A DNA stretch of 64,000 nt from Pirellulaceae bacterium (GTDB lineage Bacteria; Planctomycetota; Planctomycetia; Pirellulales; Pirellulaceae): positions 1 through 64,000 of the forward strand of contig JAHBXS010000005.1 of assembly GCA_019636375.1 (NCBI GenBank). The letters are read 5' to 3'. The position numbers were made by a program, and so were the translations under genes. Positions 1 through 8,516 of the stretch are shown here, one piece after another. Every line of letters starts with the position of its first letter. Position 1 is the stretch's first letter. The notes below the pieces were generated by a model. It was not told the DNA's origin. It searched no databases and was given only the letters and a program-made list of their open reading frames with translations.

Positions 1-96
1 CCGCAATCCCCCACCTCGAACCACCCCTCCCGCCTTGCCAAAAGCCGACTTTTTGTTAAACTTTCGTTCACTCACCTCAACAATCAAGCCCGATTC

Positions 97-183
97 GGAT
101 GGATGGCTGAGCGGTTTAAGGCACCGGTTTTGAAAACCGGCGTACTCGTAAGGGTACCGGGGGTTCGAATCCCTCTCCATCCG
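97..183 (+). tRNA. tRNA-Ser (anticodon UGA)
   Basis: An 87-nt class II tRNA. The acceptor strands GGATGGA (97-103) and TCCATCC (176-182) pair fully and G183 is the discriminator base. The anticodon stem CCGGT/ACCGG encloses the 7-base loop TTTGAAA, giving anticodon TGA at 131-133. A long variable arm (CGTACTCGTAAGGGTACCG region) and the T-loop TTCGAAT follow. The 3' CCA is not encoded. It reads UCA/UCG-type serine codons. It sits at the edge of the defence-type island that follows, the usual kind of site for island integration, although no integrase or repeated tRNA end was found. Confidence 0.97.
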
Positions 184-369
184 TTTTTGGTTTTTTTCTT
201 CCCCCTACACTCAGGCACGTGATCACGCACGGTGATGAGTAACCTGCGACGCAGCCGATCACAAAACCCCAATGACTTCAGATTTAATAAACTGAATCGA
301 TTGAGTTTGGATTTCCGAAAAAAAATCTTACCATTTCAATCCCTAGGTATCGAGCTCGGAAAATTCCCT

Positions 370-789
370 TTACGATCGCCACCGTTCAATGCGTTCCCGA
401 CTAATTAAATCGGCATCCAAAAGTATTTTTTGGACTTCAGTTAACTTTGCGGCCTTTTCTCTTCGTTTCTCGACTATAAACGCCCTAGCAAGCATCTCGT
501 ACTCTTCCCAAGGAGCGTTTTCGCCTGCAATTTCTTTGACGTTGAAGTTGCGTTTTACAAAGTTACAAAGCTTACAAGCCACAACAAGATTTTCGGAATT
601 GTCTGGCCCTCCCTTTGAGATCGGTATTAAATGATCGAACTGCCATACGTCGTAGTCCTCAATGCTAGCCAAGAGATCTCGATCGCAATAAATACATTTA
701 AATTTCTGATCTATTCCCAAATCGATTGCCGGGTCGCTCCATCCGAGTTCCCGCAGCTTTTTCCGAGAGTCGTCACTTATGTCACCCAT
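370..789 (-). CDS. HNH endonuclease
   Basis: A 139-residue HNH-family nuclease. Zinc-binding pairs CIYC (residues 32-35) and CKLC (72-75) flank the active-site segment FDHLIPISKGG with His53 and the downstream N-S-E-N-L stretch. HNH proteins cut DNA with one metal ion and occur as free restriction enzymes or as nuclease partners in defence systems. A longer reading starting at 804 is possible, but the start at 789 has a good Shine-Dalgarno sequence (AAGGTGG) about 8 nt upstream, so I chose it. The last ~60 residues are charged and helical with no recognised motif. It diverges from the helicase operon that begins at 1051, so the two could share regulation across the 261-bp gap, but no partnership is shown. 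Confidence 0.85.
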   Translation of the reverse strand: MGDISDDSRKKLRELGWSDPAIDLGIDQKFKCIYCDRDLLASIEDYDVWQFDHLIPISKGGPDNSENLVVACKLCNFVKRNFNVKEIAGENAPWEEYEMLARAFIVEKRREKAAKLTEVQKILLDADLISRERIERWRS

Positions 790-1050
790 AAAACCACCTT
801 TCATTTGTGAGATGGGAAATAGGTGTCAATCCTAACGGCAAACACTGTCTTTACGCAAGCGATCACATATTTGAAATCAATCCTGCCTCCAAAAGCATGA
901 ATAAATCCACATGGCACCGCTTGTTTTGGAGGCTCGACTAGGGCACAATTTCTTGCCTGATGAATTTATCGGCAAACAAGGATAAAAAGGGGAAACATCT
1001 CCGTTCCAACTAGGTCGAAATAAGCTCCATCGAATTCCGCGGAAGCATCA

Positions 1051-4000
1051 ATGCCCAACCAAAACTTCGATCTTGGATTACGCGACAACCATACCCGCGG
1101 CATTGTGGCGGAATTTCTCAGATCGAAGATTCAGCCCGGGTCACGTCTTTCAATCGTCTCCGCTTACTTCACGATTTATGCCTACGAGGCCCTCAAGGAG
1201 CAATTGGATCAGATTGACCACCTGGACTTTCTATTCGGAGAACCCTCCTCAGTTAGTCGTCTAGACCCCAGCAAGAATGAAAAGAAAGCGTTTTTGTTAG
1301 ACACGGAAGGATTGGAGTTGTCCAACCGGTTGCAGCAAAAACGTGTCGCCCGAGACTGCGCTCGTTGGATCGAGGAAAAGGTCAACATCAAAACGATCCG
1401 TCAATCGAACTTGCTCCACGGAAAGATGTATCACGTCACCAACGGAGGAGTCGAAGACGCCATCCTCGGCAGCTCCAACTTCACCGTCCGGGGTCTTGGG
1501 TTGGGCAATTCTGGAAACAACATCGAGCTCAATCTCATCGTCGACAGCAATCGTGACCGCCGAGAACTGAAAGAATGGTTTTACGAAATTTGGAAGGACG
1601 AGAAACTGGTCAGAGACGCCAAAGACGACGTCCTTCTCTATCTGCAAAAGCTTTACTCCAACCATTCGCCCCAATTTATCTACTACCTGACACTCTTCCA
1701 TCTATTTCGCGACTACCTCGACGGGACGCGAGACATGGAAGACGATCTTCGCCGGGTCGCTCTGCCGGACACTCACATTTGGCGGACTCTGTTTTCCTTC
1801 CAGAAAGACGGAGCCAAGGCGGCCATCAACAAAATCCTGGACTATAACGGATGTATCCTCGCGGACAGTGTCGGATTAGGGAAAACCTACACGGCACTCG
1901 CAGTCATCAAGTATTTTGAGCTGCGCAACGAACGAGTCCTAGTGCTTTGCCCCAAGAAGCTCAGCCGCAACTGGACGATCTACACGAACCCCAGCCGCCT
2001 CAATCCTTTTTCGGACGACAAGTTCCGCTACGACGTCCTGCACCACACCGACCTATCGCGCGAGTCAGGCGAAGTCAACGGCATCCATTTGGAGTCACTA
2101 AATTGGGGCGCCTACGACCTCGTAGTGATCGACGAATCGCACAATTTTCGGAACAACAAACTCGCGACCCAGCGTCCTGGAGAACCTGAAAAAAGGAGTC
2201 GCTATCAACGGCTAATGGAGGATATTATTTCTGCCGGAGTAAGAACGAAAATTCTGCTCCTGTCGGCCACCCCGGTGAACAACCAATTGGCCGACCTTCG
2301 AAATCAAATTTCGTTCATTGCCGGAGGCGACGTGGCCCGCGATAGTGTTGCCGACGCAGCCTTTGGCGAAAAGCTGGGCATTCCTTCGGTACGGGATACC
2401 TCTCGGCTCGCCCAAACACATTTCACAAACTGGTCAAAAAAGCCCCCGGGTCAGCGTAAAACCCGAGAGCTTATTGCCGCGATTGGAGGCGATTTTTTCA
2501 AACTGCTTGACGGCCTCAGTATTGCCCGCTCTCGCCGCCAGATTGCCAGTTATTACGCCAAGGAAATGAAACAACTCGGCGGATTTCCCCGACGCCCTCC
2601 CCCCAAGGCCATTCACGCTCAGATAGACCTGGAACAGCGATACCTATCTTTCGAGCAACTTGATGGTGAAATCGGCGCTCTTCGCCTCGCGTTGTATCAT
2701 CCGACCAGCTTCCTTCGAGACGATCTTCCAGAACAGGTTCGCACCGTCTACGAAAACAAAATCCTCGGCGGATTCACCCAAGAAGGCCGTGAACGAATTC
2801 TCATTGCGATGATGAAGATCAATTTCTTGAAACGTCTCGAAAGTTCCGTAGATTCCTTTCGTCTGACCCTGAGCCGAACGATCGACAAGATTGACAAACT
2901 GGAAAAACGAATCACTGATTTTGAACAACACCTTATCCAAAACTCGGAGATTGATTACGACTCCCTCACACCTGAGCAATTTGAAGACCCTGATTTCGAC
3001 ACCGAAGACTTCACCATCGGTGGCCGTCGTCGGATTCACTTGGCCCATCTCAAGTTGCCTGAATGGCTCAAGGCAATCCGCCACGACCGAACACAACTTC
3101 AGTTTCTCCTCGAAAAGACGCAGACAGTTACGCCACCTCGCGACGGAAAGCTTGCCGAACTCAAGAAGATCATCGAATCAAAAGCTACCAATCCGACGAT
3201 CAACCGGGATGGTAAACAAAATCGAAAGGTTCTCGTCTTTACTGCCTTTGCCGACACCGCTCGCTACCTTTACGAAAACCTGGGCAAATGGGCTCGCAAT
3301 GATTTGAAAATCCATACAGGTCTCGTTTGCGGCGATGGTGGCAACCAAGCCTCACTAGGGCGCACCGATTTCGATGACATCCTCACCAATTTTTCCCCGT
3401 TGGCTAAACGCCGTGCCGACCAAACAGGCCGATTCCCCGACCAAGACTCAGAAATCGATCTGTTGATCGCCACCGATTGCATCAGCGAGGGTCAAAACCT
3501 TCAGGATTGCGATCTTCTCATCAACTACGACATCCATTGGAACCCCGTCCGGATCATTCAACGCTTTGGACGGATCGACCGAATCGGTTCACGCAATGAT
3601 TCCGTACAACTTGTCAACTTCTGGCCCGTAGCCGACCTAGACCACTATCTGGGGGTCAAGCAGCGGGTCGAAGCCCGCATGGCCTTGGTCGATTTGGCCG
3701 CCACGCAGACCGACAATCTCCTCGATCCTAGCCAACTCGAAGACCTTATCAAGGACGATTTGTTGTTTCGTGACCGTCAACTAAAACGACTCAAGGACGA
3801 GGTGCTTGACCTGGAGGAACTGGATGACAGCGTCTCGCTCACCGATTTTTCTCTCGACGAGTTTCGTTTGGATTTGCTGCGTTACTTGGAAGCCAACCGG
3901 GACGCACTTGAAAGCTGTGCCGAGGGTGTCTATGCCGTAGTTCCGCCCAAGCAGGAGTTGTTCGTTGCGGCGCAGCCGGGGGTTGTTTTTTGCCTGCGGC

Positions 4001-4425
4001 ATCGGTCAGTCGCCGGAAAGGTTACTGGCGCCACGTCCAAACCCGCCGACTCATCACGACTAAATCCGCTGGCCCCCTATTACCTTGTTTATGTTCATGA
4101 TGACGGCACCGTCCGTTTCAGTTTTGCGCAACCCAAGGAAGCGATTCTGCTCTTCCGTGATCTCGCTGCCGACGAGCCTTCCGCCTTCGAAAAACTTTGC
4201 GATCTGTTCGATCAACTTACAGGCGATGGCTCCGACATGAGTCAATACGACAGCCTCTTAAAAAGTGCTCTGGCATCGATTGAAAAGACTTTCCAGAAGC
4301 GGGCGGCCGCATCACTTCTTTCAGGCCGGGGAGCCGTTTTGCCAACCGCCACAGAAACCCCGACATCCAGCGGCGACGACTTCGACCTCGTCACTTGGCT
4401 GGTCATCATGGAGGGCAAAAGATGA
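1051..4425 (+). CDS. PLD-domain SNF2-type DEAD/DEAH helicase, defence operon
   Basis: A 1,124-residue fusion. Residues ~1-200 form a phospholipase-D-like domain with H123-G-K125 and the typical later GSSN motif (140-143). Only one such half-site is seen, so activity would need dimerisation or may be lost. A superfamily 2 helicase follows: Walker A SVGLGKT (~273-279), DESH box (361-364), SATPVNN (405-411), and the C-terminal helicase domain with QRFGRIDRIGS (~837-847). This architecture is known from helicases beside Eco57I-type methyltransferases in restriction and DISARM-like loci (general family knowledge). It is the first gene of a + strand operon; its stop overlaps the start of a decayed gene (ATGA at 4422-4425). 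Likely role: DNA translocation on foreign DNA; the target is unknown. Confidence 0.85.
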   Translation: MPNQNFDLGLRDNHTRGIVAEFLRSKIQPGSRLSIVSAYFTIYAYEALKEQLDQIDHLDFLFGEPSSVSRLDPSKNEKKAFLLDTEGLELSNRLQQKRVARDCARWIEEKVNIKTIRQSNLLHGKMYHVTNGGVEDAILGSSNFTVRGLGLGNSGNNIELNLIVDSNRDRRELKEWFYEIWKDEKLVRDAKDDVLLYLQKLYSNHSPQFIYYLTLFHLFRDYLDGTRDMEDDLRRVALPDTHIWRTLFSFQKDGAKAAINKILDYNGCILADSVGLGKTYTALAVIKYFELRNERVLVLCPKKLSRNWTIYTNPSRLNPFSDDKFRYDVLHHTDLSRESGEVNGIHLESLNWGAYDLVVIDESHNFRNNKLATQRPGEPEKRSRYQRLMEDIISAGVRTKILLLSATPVNNQLADLRNQISFIAGGDVARDSVADAAFGEKLGIPSVRDTSRLAQTHFTNWSKKPPGQRKTRELIAAIGGDFFKLLDGLSIARSRRQIASYYAKEMKQLGGFPRRPPPKAIHAQIDLEQRYLSFEQLDGEIGALRLALYHPTSFLRDDLPEQVRTVYENKILGGFTQEGRERILIAMMKINFLKRLESSVDSFRLTLSRTIDKIDKLEKRITDFEQHLIQNSEIDYDSLTPEQFEDPDFDTEDFTIGGRRRIHLAHLKLPEWLKAIRHDRTQLQFLLEKTQTVTPPRDGKLAELKKIIESKATNPTINRDGKQNRKVLVFTAFADTARYLYENLGKWARNDLKIHTGLVCGDGGNQASLGRTDFDDILTNFSPLAKRRADQTGRFPDQDSEIDLLIATDCISEGQNLQDCDLLINYDIHWNPVRIIQRFGRIDRIGSRNDSVQLVNFWPVADLDHYLGVKQRVEARMALVDLAATQTDNLLDPSQLEDLIKDDLLFRDRQLKRLKDEVLDLEELDDSVSLTDFSLDEFRLDLLRYLEANRDALESCAEGVYAVVPPKQELFVAAQPGVVFCLRHRSVAGKVTGATSKPADSSRLNPLAPYYLVYVHDDGTVRFSFAQPKEAILLFRDLAADEPSAFEKLCDLFDQLTGDGSDMSQYDSLLKSALASIEKTFQKRAAASLLSGRGAVLPTATETPTSSGDDFDLVTWLVIMEGKR

Positions 4426-4674
4426 ACAAATTGAAGGGCAAGTCACAAGCAATGATCTCGTTTGACTTCGCTCAACTCCTACTGTGCCTCACGCATCGGA
4501 TACATGCTGCGCAAACCGCAGCCTTTCGCTCCGGCAATCGGGAGTTGTTGCCTCAGTGCTGGAACATTCGGCACGCAATTGTACAAAACAGAAATTCGCT
4601 ATCTGGAAAGACTAGGATATGGAACTTCTGCAGGGCAGTTTTTGCGGGGAGAGTTTCCAATCCCGGCAAAGTAA
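4422..4674 (+). pseudogene. Decayed DUF1016 (YhcG-like) nuclease gene, N-terminal remnant
   Basis: The 341 bp between helicase and methyltransferase are not empty. An ATG at 4422 overlaps the helicase stop as ATGA and has a strong Shine-Dalgarno sequence (GGAGGG). The first ~58 codons read like the DUF1016 N-terminal helix: RIHAAQTAAF, then GNRELLPQCW, then NIRHAIVQ, matching the family pattern of R-x-A-Q, N-x-E-L and Y-W-x-I-G-x-x-I-V. After about 4595 the similarity jumps frame, continuing as RLGYGTSAGQFLRGEFP, like the family's G-W-G...L...EFP segment, and stops at 4674. So there appears to be one frameshift plus loss of the nuclease half. The match is from memory of the family, not an alignment. 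Confidence 0.55.
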
Positions 4675-4766
4675 AAGTGAAAATTTTCAGCCAACCGCAA
4701 ACTCGACGCATTCGTACGACGCGGAATGCCAGCCCATACAACTGAAACTAGGAAGAATACCTAAAT

Positions 4767-7700
4767 ATGCCTGACAAACGAGATCTAATTCAAAAATGCC
4801 TCTTAGGATTTTCCGATGCATCCCTTAAGGATTCTGCTTTGAACCTCCTGCGATGCCTTGGCTACGAAAGTGACCGAGGAGTCGATCTTGGCGGTTCGTC
4901 TCCAAATGCCTTTCTCAAGTTTGTACAAGCAAATTCCCAGACAGGTCAATTCAACCAATCCAAAGCAATTTTCGATGACTGGAAGTCCGCTGACCTGCTG
5001 TTCCAGTTGACCGATCAAGAACTTTCCAAACAGCGCGCCTTATTCGACGACAAACAACTATCGCCGGGATTGCTGCGGTCTTATGTCTTCTTCGCCATCG
5101 AACTAACTGGGGACAACTATGCGCGAGGCAAGCTGACGGATATTGCACGGCAGATCAACCGTGTCTTTCCAATGCCGGTGATGGTCATCCTCAAGCATAA
5201 ATCTCAAAAGCAGCCCGTCATTTCGATCGCCGTCATCAACCGCAGGCAGAATAAGATTGACGCGGCGAAAGATGTACTGGGCAAAGTCACTATTATCCGT
5301 GACATTTCAATCAAACAGCCCCACCGAGGCCATCTGGACATTCTCAACTCGATTGCACTCGAAAATTTGGAACATCCCCAGCGACTGCCGATCAACAGCT
5401 TTGACAATTTGCATGCCGCCTGGGAAGAAATCTTCAATGTCGAATTGCTCAACAAACGGTTCTATCGAGAACTGGCTAACTGGTATTTCTGGGCCTTGCT
5501 CCAAGTCGAATTTCCGGCCGGCGGTGAAAAAGACGTCGAAAAACGACGTGCTACGTCATTGATCCGTCTGTTGACCCGTTTGATTTTCTGTTGGTTCCTC
5601 AAAGAGAAGGGGCTGATTCCTGAAAAGTTGTTTAACGAAACTGATTTGAAGGGAGTTCTCAAGGAACTCAAACCCGATTCATGTAGTTTCCACCAAGCCA
5701 TCTTGCAAAACCTGTTTTTCGGAACACTCAACCAGCAAATGGGCGTAAATCCTAAAACGAAAAAACCTTGGAGGCAATTTGCTAAAGACGAGGGTTTTCA
5801 GAAAAACAAATCGACTTACGGCGTTGACAATCTATTTCGCTATGAAGAACAGTTTCGTGAGCCAGAAACCGCAATCGACCTCTTTGCCGATATTCCATTT
5901 CTCAACGGTGGTTTATTTGAATGTCTGGACCGAATAGATCCGAAAACAAAAAAGAAAATTTACGTGGACGGTTTTTCTCGCGAAAAGAAGAATCGCCCCC
6001 AAGTTACCAACGACTTATTCTTCGCGGACGAACAGTCTGGCGTTGATCTATCTGAGGCCTACGGTGAGCGTTCCCGCCGGAACGAAAAAGTTCGTGGATT
6101 GATCCGCATCCTTAACTCTTACAAATTTACGATTGTCGAAAATACGCCAATCGATCAGGAAATCGCGCTCGATCCAGAACTGTTAGGGAAAGTTTTTGAA
6201 AATCTGCTTGCATCTTACAACGAGGAAACGAAAACCACGGCGCGAAAACAGACCGGTTCGTTCTACACCCCTCGACCCATCGTCGAATACATGGTCGACG
6301 AATCGCTGAAGGCACATTTGTCCACCTCACTGGTGTCATCCGGCATGAGCGAAGAAAAGGCCAAGGCCGGCTTGGAAAATCTGTTCGCCTACACCGAGGA
6401 GCCGCATCCATTTAACAACAAACAGGTTGATTCATTGCTCGACGCGATTCACACCTGCAAAATTCTCGACCCGGCATGTGGTAGCGGTGCGTTTCCGATG
6501 GGCATGTTACATAAACTGGTGTACATCATCCATAAACTCGACCCAGACAATGCCAAGTGGATGCAGTTACAAATCGACAAAGCCAGCGAAATTCCCGATC
6601 CCTCTTCACGCGACGCGGCAATCAAAGCCATCGAACAGGATTTTGCGGACAATGAAGACGACTACGGTCGCAAGCTATATTTGATCGAAAACTGCTTGTA
6701 CGGAGTCGATATCCAGCCAATTGCCATTCAGATTTCCAAGCTTCGATTTTTCATTTCGCTGGTTTGTGATCAAAAGACAAATCGCAGCAAGAAAGACAAC
6801 CACGGAATTCGCCCACTCCCAAACCTTGAGACCAAATTCGTCGCCGCCGATACGCTGATCTCGCTCAAGAAGGATGCCCAATTAGAGCTATTTGAAAGTG
6901 CGAAAGTCAAACGCCTTGAATCTGAATTGCAGCGAGTCCGCCATGACCACTTCGCCGCCACGACTCGCCAAAAGAAACTTGCTCTTCAGGATCGCGATCG
7001 CGCAATTCGTGACGAATTGGCCGAAGAACTGGAACACAATGCCTTCTGGGATCAGACTACCGCCAAGAAGCTTGCAGATTGGGACCCTTACGATCCACAA
7101 GCTTCAGCGGATTTCTTTGAACCGCTTTGGATGTTTGACAAATCATTGTCCGATGGATTTGACATTGTTTTTGGCAACCCACCTTGGGGAGCTAAATTGA
7201 CGAGCGATAACAAACAAGTACTTAAATCGATATACCCAGAGATCGACTCGTCGACGCCGAATTCATTTGCGTATTTTGTTGGCGCAGCTCTTCGATTTAC
7301 AAAGGGTGCGATTGCATTTGTCTTGCCTGACAGCCTTTTGATAAAAGACTATTCCAAGACGAGAAAGCTAATTTCACCAATGTTGACCGAGATAGCGTGG
7401 TACTCAAACACGGGAATACCCGAACATGTTCGCCCGTTCGTTTACGTCGAGCACGATGTTTGCATAGTTTTTCTACAAATTAAGCACGCAGCTTCCGCCT
7501 GCCGGATTTTGACCTACAGGTTTGATCGTACTCAGAACTCTCTCGTTTCCGCCAATCGATTGATCGAAAAAAAATCTTTCGTGTTTCCACAGCACGAATA
7601 TACGTTTAATCTCTTGGTCGACGATTCTTCTCGGTTAATTATGGAAGCACTTGAAAAACATCAGCCGCTTGAGGATTTAGCTCAGGTACACGAAGGCATA

Positions 7701-8516
7701 CACACCGGGAATTGTCGGGAAATTCTCTTTCACGATTCAAAGAAAAACAAGCACTGCAAGCCACTATTTTACGGAGGACGAGCCGGAGACAGGATTTGCA
7801 ACTATTCTTCTCAAACATCGGGTTGGTTTGTCGACTATCGTCAAGAATTGATCGACGAATCAAAAGGGATGTACGCATCGTTGAGAGACGAACGAATTTT
7901 CAAATTGCCAAAGATTTACGTTACAAGAACGGGGAACCCGATTAAGGCGTTTTTCGATGAATCGACATACGCTTCTAATAATTTCTTCTCCATTCAAATG
8001 AAGGACTATCCAAATAATACTTCAGAGAATCTGAAGGCGATCTTGCCATTGATACTTTCAGGACTTGCAAATTACTACATACGAACATTCGCCGCACCAC
8101 GCCTTGGCGATACTTACATCGAGACAAAAATTACGCACATTAAGCGAATTCCCGTCAGCGATCTACTTCTTAAACAACGCGCTCAATTTAGTCGGCTGAC
8201 CGACCTGATGATTTTGGCAGTAAAGGATGACGCTGATTCGAAATGCGAGTTCCTAAAAGACCTAATCGACGCTTGCGTAATGGAATGTTACTTCAAGGAG
8301 CATATGGCTGAACGGGACTTATTGTTTCTAGGTGATCTGAGTCCGTTTTTGGCCAGCTATGATTCTTCGGCAAGCCAATCCAAGCAGACAGAATTTCTTG
8401 AACATTTATATCAGAAGTTGAATGCACCGACGTCACCCATTCGCAATCGGCTCCTTCGCCTGACCGCCGACAGCCCTGACTTATTGGCTGTTATCAAGAA
8501 TGAGGGGCAAGCATGA
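4767..8516 (+). CDS. Eco57I-type N6-adenine DNA methyltransferase
   Basis: A 1,249-residue protein with the SAM-binding motif I DPACGSGAF (from residue ~568) and the catalytic motif IV NPPWG (from ~804), the signature of N6-adenine methyltransferases of the Eco57I/PglX type. The target-recognition part would lie C-terminal to motif IV (residues ~850-1200). The N-terminal ~500 residues carry no nuclease motif that I can identify, so a type IIG self-contained enzyme is not shown. It lies 341 bp after the helicase, a gap filled by the decayed gene, with a Shine-Dalgarno AGGAAG. Its stop overlaps the ATPase start (ATGA at 8513-8516). Likely role: marking host DNA as self for the operon's effector; it could also take part in phage exclusion directly, as PglX does in BREX. 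Confidence 0.9.
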   Translation: MPDKRDLIQKCLLGFSDASLKDSALNLLRCLGYESDRGVDLGGSSPNAFLKFVQANSQTGQFNQSKAIFDDWKSADLLFQLTDQELSKQRALFDDKQLSPGLLRSYVFFAIELTGDNYARGKLTDIARQINRVFPMPVMVILKHKSQKQPVISIAVINRRQNKIDAAKDVLGKVTIIRDISIKQPHRGHLDILNSIALENLEHPQRLPINSFDNLHAAWEEIFNVELLNKRFYRELANWYFWALLQVEFPAGGEKDVEKRRATSLIRLLTRLIFCWFLKEKGLIPEKLFNETDLKGVLKELKPDSCSFHQAILQNLFFGTLNQQMGVNPKTKKPWRQFAKDEGFQKNKSTYGVDNLFRYEEQFREPETAIDLFADIPFLNGGLFECLDRIDPKTKKKIYVDGFSREKKNRPQVTNDLFFADEQSGVDLSEAYGERSRRNEKVRGLIRILNSYKFTIVENTPIDQEIALDPELLGKVFENLLASYNEETKTTARKQTGSFYTPRPIVEYMVDESLKAHLSTSLVSSGMSEEKAKAGLENLFAYTEEPHPFNNKQVDSLLDAIHTCKILDPACGSGAFPMGMLHKLVYIIHKLDPDNAKWMQLQIDKASEIPDPSSRDAAIKAIEQDFADNEDDYGRKLYLIENCLYGVDIQPIAIQISKLRFFISLVCDQKTNRSKKDNHGIRPLPNLETKFVAADTLISLKKDAQLELFESAKVKRLESELQRVRHDHFAATTRQKKLALQDRDRAIRDELAEELEHNAFWDQTTAKKLADWDPYDPQASADFFEPLWMFDKSLSDGFDIVFGNPPWGAKLTSDNKQVLKSIYPEIDSSTPNSFAYFVGAALRFTKGAIAFVLPDSLLIKDYSKTRKLISPMLTEIAWYSNTGIPEHVRPFVYVEHDVCIVFLQIKHAASACRILTYRFDRTQNSLVSANRLIEKKSFVFPQHEYTFNLLVDDSSRLIMEALEKHQPLEDLAQVHEGIHTGNCREILFHDSKKNKHCKPLFYGGRAGDRICNYSSQTSGWFVDYRQELIDESKGMYASLRDERIFKLPKIYVTRTGNPIKAFFDESTYASNNFFSIQMKDYPNNTSENLKAILPLILSGLANYYIRTFAAPRLGDTYIETKITHIKRIPVSDLLLKQRAQFSRLTDLMILAVKDDADSKCEFLKDLIDACVMECYFKEHMAERDLLFLGDLSPFLASYDSSASQSKQTEFLEHLYQKLNAPTSPIRNRLLRLTADSPDLLAVIKNEGQA

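Noticed and set aside
97-183. Attachment-site duplication of the tRNA-Ser 3' end
   Set aside because: No second copy of the tRNA 3' end was seen by eye within the window.
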